From NCBI RefSeq assembly GCF_945859685.1, contig NC_079147.1, positions 60,480,946 through 60,544,945 of the forward strand: a stretch of DNA of 64,000 bases, given 5' to 3'. The notes below the pieces were generated by a model. The model saw only the letters and a program-made list of their open reading frames with translations, did no database searches and had not been told where the DNA came from. Each line of letters begins with the position of its first letter. Within the stretch, counting starts at the first letter, position 1. This stretch comes from Eupeodes corollae (taxonomy: Eukaryota; Arthropoda; Insecta; Diptera; Syrphidae). This document shows positions 42,801-50,736 of this stretch, piece after piece. The position numbers and the translations under genes are program-made.

Positions 42801-45082
42801 AATTTCGGACAGAAAGGTATCCAGCGGGCCAATAGTAATGGTACACCAGCGTTTCCAAGGGATCATTTGGAATCAAAATTAAAGGTTTTTTAATTTTTAT
42901 ATTTATTCAAAAGTTCATACATTAATAATTAATGTACTCTTTTAGTTATATAATCAATTTTATGACAATAAAAGCTTAGAGGTGCGTAGCCGTGAGGTTA
43001 ACAATAGACTGATACTTGAAGGTGCTTTACGAGTATATTGGGGTGTGCAAGGTGTGATCCATTTGAAAGAAGATGACGACCAACGGACTGTTGCAATACG
43101 TAAACGAAATTCGGGAAGATATTCCACAAGCAGTGCAGTGGATCAGGAGAATTCAGATAAAGAAAACGACGGCACAGAATCAGTTGATCCCGCAACAACC
43201 ACAACTACAACTGGAGGCTTAGTTGATGATCTTTCGACTGATGTTTCCCTCTCTGAAAGTATGACCTTTGATTCGTGCAGCTTAAATGAGTATCCTCTAT
43301 CGGAGGAAGCCACAACACCGACTACACCAACAGCGACGCAATCAACATTAACAACAAACACAGGCAGCTCAGCATCGACGCTTCCCTCGAAGTTGGACAG
43401 TATAAACAACTTGGAATGGGATGAAATTGATGATTTATTACAGGTAAGATAGAATATCTTTAAAAATAGAGAGAGAGAGAGAAAGCATCACTCGATGAAT
43501 TTTTCAGGTCGAACGGCGATTCAGTGAGAAGGATAAGATCTATGAAACAATGCCAGTTAAGTTGCCATCATCACAATCTTCTAGTGAAAGTTCTCCGACC
43601 AAGAGTGCATCAGAGCAAAGTAGCAGCAGTACCACAGAAACATCTTCAGATAATTTCATAACAGCTTCGGCTTCCTTGGGCACAACAACAACAGAAACAA
43701 CAACGACCAATCCAACAACTGACAACGATGATGACACTCTAAAGCCGATGGATTTTGAAGATTTCAAACGCAGCATTCATCAGGAATACGTAAATGGCTC
43801 AAATGATTTTCCCGAAATTAACGAAGATACATTGAAGAAGAACCAACCAATTGATCCGTCGAGAATAAACGATTCGTTGAAGCTTTACGGTGAGAACGCG
43901 ATGAGTAAGAGTTTCAATTGTGAGCAAGCATTGCGCTCGATTGATCCAGCCATGATCAATGACACTCTCTGCAGAAGAGTCGTTAGCGGAATTGAACATT
44001 CATCGGCGAGAAATTACGCCCTGCAGAAATCCGGTTCGGCTAATTTGAATCACAATCAAAATGGTCGATCGGTGTTCGAGAAGGGCATCAATCGGTCAAA
44101 GTCTGGTCCGACTTGCTTTGAATTTACCGACAGCGAGGATGAATCTTCGACTCTTAAGCCTCGGAAGCCATCGACGATAAAACGTAACGAACAGCGCTAC
44201 GTGAACATCCGCATGGATTGCTATCCCAATCAAAGTGACAATGACACAAGCAAGGGCGGCGATACAAATAGTTCGGATGTTGCGGGAGAACTAACAGCCA
44301 CAGAGACGTGCATAAACGGGCAGCAGTTTCATGTTACTGAAGATGGAGTGGTATTGCGGCGACCGCCTAGAACTGGGTCGACTGCAATTAAGAGGAGGTC
44401 AGGCAATAAGAGGTTTGTTTTGATCATATTTATGTTCTTATATTATTTAAAAATAATGATTACTTTTTCAGATCTCGTACAAAGCTAAAGCGCCGTTGCT
44501 CCATCAATGGACATTTTTACAATCGCGAAACATCATTTTTCACTCCACCCTATGGATCTCAAATGAGTGTTTGGGTGACCTCGTTGGTGACAACTCAAGA
44601 AGTTATAAATCTCATTTTAGAGAAATACAAAGTCGATAGCCCGGCAGAGAATTTTTCACTGTTCATTTTGCGAGACAATGGCGAGCAGAAGCGATTAAAG
44701 GATCAAGATTATCCTTTAGTTGTTCGAATAATGCTCGGTCCACACGAAGATGTAGCTCGAATGTTTCTCATGGATGCCCAAAGGACTCAAGAAATAAGGT
44801 AAGCTAGTTTTCGTTTTTAAATGACCACAAAACTGATGCATGTGATTCCTTACAGCAATGAGGTTGCTCAATTTATCAACCTCTCCGTACCAGAGTGCTG
44901 TGCAATTTTAAATCGCTACAACGATGAGTTAGAGCGTGAAGTCGCCAAAGTTAGAGAAAAGTAAGTGAAAGCTTTCAGCTTAATTTAAATCCTACTAAAT
45001 GACACTCTTTTTGTTTTGTAGATATGCTGAATTGCGTCGTCGCATTGTCAGTCGTATGGAATCTTTAAAAGTTCGTTTATAA
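21840..45082 (+). CDS. Rassf: Ras-association domain family protein with LIM, RA and SARAH domains
   Basis: Eight coding exons join in phase: 21840-21879, 21952-22046, 42708-42884, 42946-43443, 43508-44412, 44472-44798, 44856-44960 and 45022-45082. They total 2208 nt (735 aa), all with GT-AG introns. Residues 4-56 form a LIM zinc finger (C4, C7, H25, C28, C31, C34, C52, C56). A Ser/Thr-rich central part includes a long Ser/Thr low-complexity run in exon 5. A Ras-association ubiquitin-like fold follows at about 576-670 (SVWVTSLVTTQEVINLIL, LGPHEDVARMFL), and a C-terminal SARAH coiled coil at about 680-731. This is the architecture of the Drosophila RASSF orthologue, which uses its SARAH helix to bind Hippo kinase and limit Hippo signalling. 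Intron 2 is 20.66 kb and splits the LIM domain. No disabling mutation was seen in the exons. Confidence 0.95.
22047..23652. other. 5' part of Rassf intron 2, nothing recognised
   Basis: No exon-like or transposon-like sequence recognised. A T-rich run occurs near 22320-22360. Confidence 0.5.
23653..24376 (-). mobile_element. RTE-like LINE fragment, subfamily 2
   Basis: Minus-strand C-terminal part of a non-LTR RT protein in two frames. The first runs from CNEGKTKYMLPSKKD through RRITLANRCFFGL and LIYGAEAWTL, the second is RLRWLGHVERMDINAPARK...RSRGRPRLRW. The 3' end is CGCCACCTTAAGTAAGTAAGTAAG (complement of 23656-23678), an AAGT-repeat tail. It is 5'-truncated in the thumb region (similarity to 58.2 kb ends at about 24376), and one frameshift splits it near 23930. 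Confidence 0.87.
24668..24877 (-). pseudogene. Unknown coding segment, downstream half (split by nested TEs)
   Basis: An open minus-strand frame starts with KRFNIYWKQVTRSKTRLYEK and runs through KYSKWLSETEV to a basic end (SKRRRLSILSDRL, stop at 24668). The AAGCGGTTTAAC shared with 34275-34286 is the target duplication of the nested SINE. Removing the 9.4-kb insertion joins this segment in frame to 34287-34409. The basic KRSKRRR part recalls linkers in DNA-transposon proteins, but I do not recognise the family. Confidence 0.55.
24878..25178 (-). mobile_element. SINE, 3' part (outermost layer of the nest)
   Basis: Minus-strand copy of the SINE family running from GTGCGTTGGACTGTCATGC in the tRNA-like head to the tail GCGCCACCCCATTTG. 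The remaining head is at 34236-34274. The 12-bp target duplication GTTAAACCGCTT is at 24866-24877 and 34275-34286. The SINE was split when a LINE inserted in its tRNA-like head. Confidence 0.88.
25179..26744 (-). mobile_element. Jockey/I-type LINE, 3' half (second layer of the nest)
   Basis: Starts with the LINE poly(A) (complement of 25179-25191), directly against the SINE. A roughly 580-bp T-rich 3'UTR follows (complement). Coding sequence on the minus strand resumes at the Transib junction with SDLIGSLTKAIAYADDL (the RT catalytic YADD). It continues through KINVQKSETILFRT and KYLGIWLDQYLYF to the C-terminal ENQFWWLQ. One in-frame TAG at about 26270, where the pattern CPV-stop-FNV suggests a former Trp codon, is the only interruption seen. 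The other half is at 33152-34235. The copy is 5'-truncated. Confidence 0.88.
26745..26783 (+). promoter_or_regulatory. Transib left end: heptamer, 23-bp spacer, nonamer
   Basis: CACAGTG (26745-26751), a 23-bp spacer (26752-26774), then ACAAAAATT (26775-26783). The vertebrate recombination signal is CACAGTG, 12 or 23 bp, ACAAAAACC; here the heptamer is identical and the nonamer matches at 7 of 9 positions. This is the likely transposase binding and cleavage site. Confidence 0.8.
26947..30312 (-). mobile_element. hAT element inside Transib (innermost layer)
   Basis: The terminal repeats are CAGTGGCGGTTCCT and the inverse of CAGTGGCGATTCCT. The exact 8-bp duplication ATAATTTT lies at 26939-26946 and 30313-30320. 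The length is 3366 bp. The minus strand encodes the C-terminal part of a hAT transposase (27063-27766) and fragments of an N-terminal part up to about 28060. The rest (28060-30270) is non-coding AT-rich sequence with a three-copy AGCAGTA tandem near 29611-29636. It is an internally rearranged, defective copy. Confidence 0.92.
27063..28060 (-). pseudogene. hAT transposase, C-terminal half and fragments
   Basis: The clearest part is the hAT dimerisation region TIPATTASVERIFSALKRIK followed by YLRSTQGQERLSNLALISIE (frame 27063-27446). It overlaps by a few bases with an upstream frame (27443-27766: MRADGFDQFWQY, QVSERFSSIEKLKFFNLM). Further upstream, up to 28060, lie broken pieces such as NRGNYEYVETLNLLKRNDPII and ETATVFKGTS, which are typical of the region before the catalytic core of BED-type hAT transposases. 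The first catalytic segment between these parts is missing. Frameshifts make it inactive. Confidence 0.85.
30449..32876 (-). CDS. Transib transposase (RAG1-core-like), three exons, apparently intact
   Basis: The exons on the minus strand are 32858-32876 (MDSFRA-), 31615-32628 and 30449-31416, with GT-AG introns of 229 and 198 bp. All junctions are in phase and give 666 aa, the usual size for Transib. Likely catalytic residues by position relative to RAG1 are D265 in KWGFDGSSGHS, D371 in FTMIDGSVC and E580 in SEEALEASHKEFRK. A zinc-binding pair, CYICGATP, follows the second Asp as in RAG1 (CTLC). Other family hallmarks are STLHSWIRCFECLLHISY, GLIVDKPKPGFGSTNDGN and LYSWYYMPISLHKLLIHG. The N-terminal part has a basic GRPKIPF...KTKKRR segment. 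The hAT insertion lies downstream of the stop, so the coding region is undamaged. The protein would cut at CACAGTG ends by hairpin formation, as Transib and RAG do. Confidence 0.9.
33123..33151 (-). promoter_or_regulatory. Transib right end: heptamer, 13-bp spacer, nonamer
   Basis: Read inward on the minus strand: CACAGTG (33151-33145), a 13-bp spacer (33144-33132), then ACAAAAATA (33131-33123). The nonamer shares its first eight bases with the left end. The spacer is exactly 10 bp shorter than on the left, about one helical turn. Confidence 0.8.
33152..34235 (-). mobile_element. Jockey/I-type LINE, 5' half (second layer of the nest)
   Basis: An open minus-strand frame covers the endonuclease-RT linker and the RT fingers and palm (VNSSDPSMFPKINKIFRKKN, IEDPKEKVEAVGAAFQQVYK, KKSAGVDGISNVVLRHLP, PLPKKGKDNSNPSNLRSISL, LVDLEKAFNTVW). 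It ends at FSIYTS, where the Transib begins. The 5' border is against the SINE head at 34236. The 11-bp target duplication GTCCAACGCAC lies at 25168-25178 and 34236-34246. The endonuclease domain is absent, so the copy was 5'-truncated on insertion. Confidence 0.9.
34236..34274 (-). mobile_element. SINE head, 5' part (outermost layer of the nest)
   Basis: On the minus strand this reads AGTAGTAGTACCCGTGGCATG through TTAGTGCGTTGGAC: the first 39 bases of the SINE, including the A-box-like TGGCATGATGG. It is followed outward by the 12-bp SINE target duplication at 34275-34286. Confidence 0.88.
34287..34409 (-). pseudogene. Unknown coding segment, upstream half (split by nested TEs)
   Basis: The open minus-strand frame LNNIKNETERNRKVYEALTL through HLQYRIFLLC runs directly into the SINE duplication AAGCGGTTTAAC. 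It continues in the same frame at 24877. A possible splice acceptor (ATATGTAG before CTTTCTTTG) lies near 34418. I do not recognise the product. It may be an exon of an older DNA transposon gene or of a gene nested in the Rassf intron. Confidence 0.5.
34497..35793 (-). mobile_element. mariner element, 1.3 kb, inactive
   Basis: Inverted ends AAGGGTGTCCCAAAATTAAC (left) and the same read inward from 35793, with TA duplicates at 34495-34496 and 35794-35795. The transposase on the minus strand starts MERYTIEQRVFIIKEYF with helix-turn-helix motifs (SSTVKRLIEKF, GRPKTSRSN, ISRTSLQRIL). A TAG follows DLCL, where relatives carry a sense codon. A one-base loss at the SDE(A)HF catalytic site shifts the frame. 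The C-terminal part is open (VTVWCGFWAGGIIGPYFF, WFQQDGATCHTA, WPPRSCDLTPLDFFLWG). Size and ends are those of an intact mariner; only the gene is damaged. Confidence 0.9.
36250..36800 (-). mobile_element. RTE-like LINE fragment, subfamily 2 (RT domain)
   Basis: Minus-strand pieces LCERLKPFVNNLIGSYQCGH, FIDFKTAYDSIYREKPYRAM, KVGKDLTDAFDVKKGFRQGD and CDFFNIIL are RT palm motifs of the same family as 50737-52095. The copy is truncated at both sides and frameshifted. Confidence 0.8.
37412..38400 (-). mobile_element. RTE-like LINE fragment, subfamily 1, with internal deletions
   Basis: Minus-strand similarity to the copy at 50737-52095, from LILKKG... near 38395 through IDTYHLFIGFKDAYDSIYRD, FDVKKGF, KRRITLSNRCFFGLRKRLSG and LLYGAEAWTMTKADD to IYSPVCIEG near 37480. 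Internal losses and frameshifts are evident, and the 3' part with the AAGT tail is missing. Confidence 0.82.
38401..39140. other. Rassf intron 2, nothing recognised
   Basis: AT-rich sequence without recognisable genes. It ends in an A-run (39121-39140), which may be the poly(A) of an unidentified retroposed piece. Confidence 0.4.
39150..39330 (-). pseudogene. mariner transposase relic (short)
   Basis: Minus-strand fragments ERLAEDPLFLNN and SDEVYFWHDKKNCHI resemble EKLADNPLFYRQILFSDEAHF and NKQNC in the mariner at 54556-55809. Stops and frameshifts are present. No ends were found. Confidence 0.5.
40097..42270 (-). mobile_element. Degenerate non-LTR retrotransposon with AAGT tail
   Basis: Minus-strand remains in order: a linker region (NNTWLLEESWARIN, RITAAQGEERNELESSYN, near 41900-41700), RT core (LPPGVEEG, LLFIDFEKTFDSVNREYIW near 41120, LDYVDDVCLLSQR near 40850), then KINYGKTKMIGLG. 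The thumb and C-terminal part follow (VEYVLLYGCSTWKV, FVNRCLRKILRIFWPKRISN, 40560-40370). The 3' end at 40097 is followed by AAGTAAGTAAAT. There are numerous stops and frameshifts. It is more diverged than the other RTE-like copies and probably a separate family. Confidence 0.75.
42271..42707. other. Rassf: 3' end of Rassf intron 2
   Basis: No transposon recognised. The intron ends with a T-rich tract and TATTTAG before exon 3. Confidence 0.6.
43468..43484. repeat. GA microsatellite in Rassf intron 4
   Basis: A run of GA dinucleotides inside the 64-bp intron between exons 4 and 5. Length variation here could alter a very short intron. Confidence 0.7.
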
Positions 45083-45870
45083 TCTCGTCATCTTTAATTA
45101 TTTAGGATCTTCGAAATTTATAATGGATTTTATATATTTTCGAACTCCAATGAAAATCAGAGTATTTACAGACAACCTAACACATTTATTCAATCATATT
45201 CCTAAATAATTGTTTTCATATATTAATTAATTGCATATTTTATAATAATTATTATTTTTCTTACCTATGGGATTCCAGTTTCTTCGATCACCACCAAAAT
45301 CGCTTTAAAAAAGAAAACAACAATATTTTCTTTTTTTATATAAGTAGTTTATTTCATTCAGACCATAAATTAAAGTAAAGTTTTAGACTGAATCAGAGCA
45401 AATTAAGTATTATGATAAAATGTAAAGAAAAAACAAACAAACAATTAATTTCTTATTGAAACTTTTGAACTTTAACACTCAGCTAAATTGTGTGCATGTA
45501 AAAATTAAAACAAATATCCTTTTGGTGTTTAGTGTTTTAGGTTTTAGAAGAAAAACTTAAATTTTAAAATGTTTTACCTTCTTCGCTTAACCGAAATGGT
45601 ATTAAGTTCACAAATTTGTACTCATATTTTTTCAAAAATGTTTTTGAATCTCGAACAAAAAAACAGAAATACTTTGAGGTTGTTTTATTTTGTTTTGTTT
45701 AGTTTAAGAAAAAAAAAACGGATTAGAATTTTTTAATAAATTTTTTAAAAGAAGCCATTTAATTTTTGAATTTTTGTTTTTTTTATTTTTCATTCTGGTT
45801 ACAGTTTTTTTTAATATCAGGAATGCATATTTGTTTTTTTAGGTATAAAATGCAAGGCACTTTTATTATA
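45083..45870. other. Rassf 3' flank/3'UTR region
   Basis: AT-rich sequence after the Rassf stop. The transcript probably ends within it, but no single polyadenylation signal can be chosen with confidence. No other gene recognised. Confidence 0.45.
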
Positions 45871-46280
45871 AAGGGTGTTTTTTAGACACGCGGTTTTAAA
45901 GAAGAAATGCAACGCATGTAATCTAATGTTATGGCCAAGACATAACCTTTATTATAAAGACAACGGTTTGCTATTATGTCTTAAGCAAAGATTTAGGGCA
46001 AGTCGCCGCCGTGGCTGGTTTCGAAAAATTTCAGCTGAGAGACCCACTTAAGGGCCTTATGTCAGAAATACCCTAAAATTCTCTCTTCTAAAGCGTCAAT
46101 CGTTTAAGATTTGTCCTCACGATTTTACTACGCAATTAAGACACGTCGTTAAAGAGTTAGTGTATTTATCATGAAATGGCAAACCAAAATGAGCATAAAT
46201 CAAGTTACAGCTATCAAGAAGATCAATTCCGAAAAAAGTCTTGCAAGATTGAAAACCACACATCTAAAGAAAACACCCAT
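45871..46280. mobile_element. Tc1/mariner-type MITE, about 410 bp
   Basis: The left end AAGGGTGTTTTTTAGACACG and the right end, read inward as ATGGGTGTTTTCTTTAGATG, are imperfect inverses continuing to GGTTTT. TA lies outside both ends. No coding sequence. The GGGTGTTTT start recalls the mariner copies at 34497 and 54556. Confidence 0.65.
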
Positions 46281-46639
46281 TACTTTTAAGTAAACTCTTT
46301 AAGTTCTTTTACAAACTTTGAAAAATGTAGACATTTTTTTCATAAAACAAATTCAATATTAACATTTATTTTAACCTCCTCTTGGACGCACAGATATTGA
46401 AGATATGCTTAACGTAAACACCTTCCGTTTAGAACTCATTTCACAGTGGGCCTACCCACAATATCAGGACCAAGAAAAGTGTTGTTCAACACCCCAGGGC
46501 AGTACAAGTACTACCATAGTACAATTTCACAGTCATGTGTAAGGCATGAACTGCACCGCTTGTTGAAGAGCGAGGTATATCTTGCACCTCTTGCATTCTA
46601 AGGGCCATACATAGGTGTTAAACAGAACCCTTAGAACAC

Positions 46640-47480
46640 CATTTAGCTCCGCATACGGCAACCACAGCCACCACCATACTCCCAATAGAAGGCCTCTTGA
46701 AAGCACACTAAACCTTCTAGCAACTTTCCTTACTTACCGGCTCCCGATCCATGGAGATATTGCGTTTTTCCATATCGTTTGCGGTACCTCCAGCCGTGCG
46801 TCGATACAAGTGCTCTTGACTCGGTAACCGCCTTGGCTCTGCAAAAAAGGTGTTGAACCTGGCGGCTGGGATTCGAAGATTTACTTAGTTGGAGCGATGT
46901 TGTCCATTCGCTGTACATGTGGCAGAGTTTTATTCGAACTCTGAGCAAATATCCGACAAAGATTTTTTTCTCTTGAAAGTGAACAGTATATCAATTCTGC
47001 TTTTTTAATTAACGTCCAGGACTTCTTGCTGTATAGTAGAAATGGTAAAATTAGATTTTGTACAACGAACACTTTGTCTAACATTTTAGAAGTAGTAGCG
47101 GTTCTCAAGCGTATTTCTTCTTCGGATTTCCACTGAGGTGTCGTACGTGAAATTGATGTTTATAGCATATACTTTATTTTGTCCTCATTCACTTAAAGAC
47201 CCAATCTTTTCGCATACACATCCAAAAGAGTGAATGCTTCTACTAGTACAGCTCGCTTGGAGTAGCCGATGATTTCGTTATTGTCCGCATAGTTGGGAAG
47301 ACAAGAACTAGGTTATGAAAATCAAATAATAGCTCATCGTCTTGTATGTTTTTTTTTCGGAATCCCAAGTAAGAACATCGCCAATAGCAGCTTTTGGCAG
47401 CTTATGATATCATATGCCACTTTGAAGCTGTTGAAAAGATGATGGGCCTACACTTTAAATTCATGTGTAATTTTTACATT
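46640..47480 (-). mobile_element. RTE-like LINE relic, highly diverged
   Basis: Minus-strand remains in order: HLFNSFKVAYDIISCQKLLL and MFLLGIP near 47450-47370, RLRTATTSKMLDKVFVVQN, LILPFLLYSKKSWTLIKK, then VQRMDNIAPTK near 46890. These correspond to HLFIDFKAAYDSIY, LLYGAEAWTM and VERMETNAPARK in the copy at 50737. Many stops. Confidence 0.65.
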
Positions 47481-50180
47481 ATTTGCCTCAATGTGAATGT
47501 TAATCTATCGAGTTACGCAGGAAGGCCATCCAAGTTAGCGATTTTTGTTTTTTTCATGGATGAGTTTCTTAACCTCTTCAGTAATGAAGGCTGGGACTTT
47601 TTCTTCTTTGAGTGGTCTTATACTTCTTTGTTCTTGAATTGCTTCTTTAACATAAGGTTGATTAAGTAGCTGATGGAAAAGCTGCTTAAGCACGTCTACA
47701 ATTCCTTTGTTTTAGTGTTTTTAGTTTACCTTTGCTGTTTCGGAGAGCTTGATCTGAGTGTGTTGCTGGTGGTGCTGCCTTCCTCTAGATACCTGAGCTG
47801 AGAATCTGGGGTGCTCTTTTCTTTCTACGTTGGGTTTTGTTTTGTTAATGATAATGTAGGATACTACCTTAATGCTTTCCCATTTCGGTTCCATGCTAGA
47901 TTCTTCTGAAATAAACCTCAAAACAAAAAGAATCATTTTTATGAATTATGGAAACAAATTCCAGGTATCGGTATCTTCTTTTCAAATAAGCATTTAAGCA
48001 TTAATTTTATTTGAGCTTTTAATTAAATTATTTATGACCTCTTTTTAGAAAAGAATTGCTTTTCACATTTTTTTCTTTTATTCTATTTTAAGTTATTTAT
48101 AAGTTAGTCAAGTATTTTTAAGGGCACACTTAGGATTTTGAAATTAAAAACATTTTACTGAATTATTTTTCGATTTTACAAACTATTTTGAAGATTTGAA
48201 AGTCCTAGAATTTGTTTATGGATACTTCATTTTCAAATATTTATACGAACTTAGTCCCAAGGATAGCAATAAAAAAGATACATTTTATGCTTTTTTCTAT
48301 GCTTTCTCTATCAGGTCAAGTTTCTTAAATATACCTATTTCAAAATCCACTGTACTCTGTTTTTAACGGAACTCATCGGAAATAGGGACAAAGTTTTTAA
48401 AAATTTTATGTTAATTTTACAAAACAAAAAAGTTTATCTTCTAGATACAGTTTAAATTCTTTTAGTATCCCATTTAGTTTCTTCTTATTAGTAATGACTT
48501 ATGAGTCTTCATTTTTTGATTCTATCTTATCTTATGCTTTCATGGCTTTAAAAAAATTAAGTTTAGACGTTAATTTCTTGTGCTGATTTCAAAACCTCGA
48601 CTACGTTTTAGCTATGTGCCCAATTAAAAAAGTAACCATTTTCAACTTAATTTTTTTTTCAATATTTGTATTTTAAAAACTTGATAATGTCAAAAACATT
48701 AAAAACGTTTTTGGATAAATGTTTTAGTGTTTTTTTTTGTTAAGGGTTTAGACCATTATTGATTGAGAATAATAATCTTGCTCAGAACTGATAGTGTGTG
48801 AATTTGGCGGACTGTTTTTCACGCGATAATGATTATTATGCTTTTTTTTTGGGACCATTGATGAAAAGAGCAAGATTGGCTATCCTTTTAATAATGTGTT
48901 TTAGTTAATGATAGTCATTTACAAAAGTAAACAACGATGCTTAAGAAGTTCATCATGTTTATTTAACATGACCAATAAGGCTATGGTTTTTTGATTTAGA
49001 TAAGATCTTAGATCAAAACATTCTTTGTTTAATTGCCAAATTATATTCACCTTCAATTTCTAGATTAAAATGCAATAAGAGTATATTCAAAACAATACAA
49101 ATTGTTAAGTATGCACGTTTCTTCTTTAAAAAATTGTCATTTTCTCGAAAAAGTGAAAATGTTTAAAAGCCAATAAAACAAAGTATAAAAGTCCTTATAG
49201 ATGGATACTGGACACAAGTACGTAATTAGTACCTAAGTACAAAATTCTGTTGTACTAAGAAAATAAAATAAATATTATAACAAGAAAATGAAATATCTAA
49301 ACCTATACCAAAAAACATATTATGAGAGATGCATTTATATTACAAAACAAGCAAATAACAACATCGATGTGACACTACCATTACCACTAGTAACACCAAT
49401 AAAAAGATACAAATTATATGATATATGTGTAACAATAATACAAATTATATTATTACGCCAAATGAAAAGTTTTCATAAGAAAACATTTAAGAAACAAATA
49501 AGAATTTAAAAGTTACAATTTGAATCAAATATAACATGTGTTATGATAAATGAAAAGTTCTTGTGTTTATTGTCGTCTTATAGTTATTCCTGTTTGTAGC
49601 TCGGAAGATAAGAAAGAAGTTTAAATATAATGTCAGCCGTGTTTAAAAAAACACAAATTTTCACAAATTTTGGTAATTATAAGAAGGTTTCACTTTATAT
49701 AAATTATGGCAGAAAGAAGAAAAAGTGAGTATTTGGGAGCTATGATTCGTCTACACATCCAAGAACATTCGGAAACGGATTTGGTCACAAGCATGCAAAA
49801 CTATCAATTGTTAGTCAAAATATAAATACAAGTTTTTTAGGGAAACGTCTGTGTGTACATTTCCCTAAAAATCAATAAATAAAGGAATTTCAAAAATATT
49901 GAGTGGGTTTTTTTAACGATGGTAATTTAAAAAAATTAAAAATTTGGTTCACCCCAAATGCCTTCCGAACCAATAACTCTAGCGGTTGTAATTAAATTTT
50001 ATGTTATATATTATTTGAGAAAAATCGAAGAAACAATTGATTTTCGACACAAATATCTTTGGACAAAATTAAGATATTGCCTTAAACTGTTTATTTTATA
50101 GAAAATTTTGTTTTTAACATTTAACACAATTTTTAAAAAAATCCAGCTTTATTAAAAGTACAAATAATAATGTACAAGAA
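47481..50180. other. Intergenic, nothing recognised
   Basis: About 2.7 kb of very AT-rich DNA. A minus-strand open stretch at 47721-47936 with a Gln/His-rich end shows no similarity I recognise. No repeats or RNA genes evident. Confidence 0.45.
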
Positions 50181-50736
50181 ATACTACTCAAAGTTTGTAA
50201 AAACCGATGATAAAGATAATCAGCCTTATTCTGAGATTCAAATGAATAGCTCATTCGATAGAATAGATCTATCCATTCGAATAAACTTCACGTATTTTCA
50301 CATTCGAACGAAAGATATTCATTGTAGAATGTGTTCACAAAATGAAGTTAAATGAATATTATTTTCGAAATCAGCTGCTTGTAATTTACTGACATTTCGA
50401 TTGTATGTAGTATGACCAACCTTATTCTTCTGCAGACTATTTAATTTTTGTTAAAAATGTTCGGAAAATTAATCCTACATATTCCAAAAGCATAAAGCGA
50501 AATAATGTTTTGCTGGAAGCTGGGATGAGTTAATTATTTTGAAATGCATTAACGAAAACATGAATTTATTTTTTTTTGGAACCGTAATACAAGTTTATTC
50601 ACATGAAAAAGAATAAAATTAACTATAAAACATTTCTCTAGTGGAATACTAGAGTTTGATTTGACTATTCGAGTCATTTTTATTGAATTTTAATGTGAAT
50701 GAATAATAAATTTTAACTGGAGTGTCTTTGTTTGCT

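Noticed and set aside
43143..43409. Minus-strand Val-rich ORFs over Rassf exons 4 and 5
   Set aside because: They arise from the Thr-rich ACA/ACC codons of Rassf read in reverse and have no independent support.
45258..45300. Possible antisense micro-exon with a GTAAG donor downstream of Rassf
   Set aside because: The proposed acceptor is weak, the segment encodes no recognisable motif, and no partner exon could be identified.
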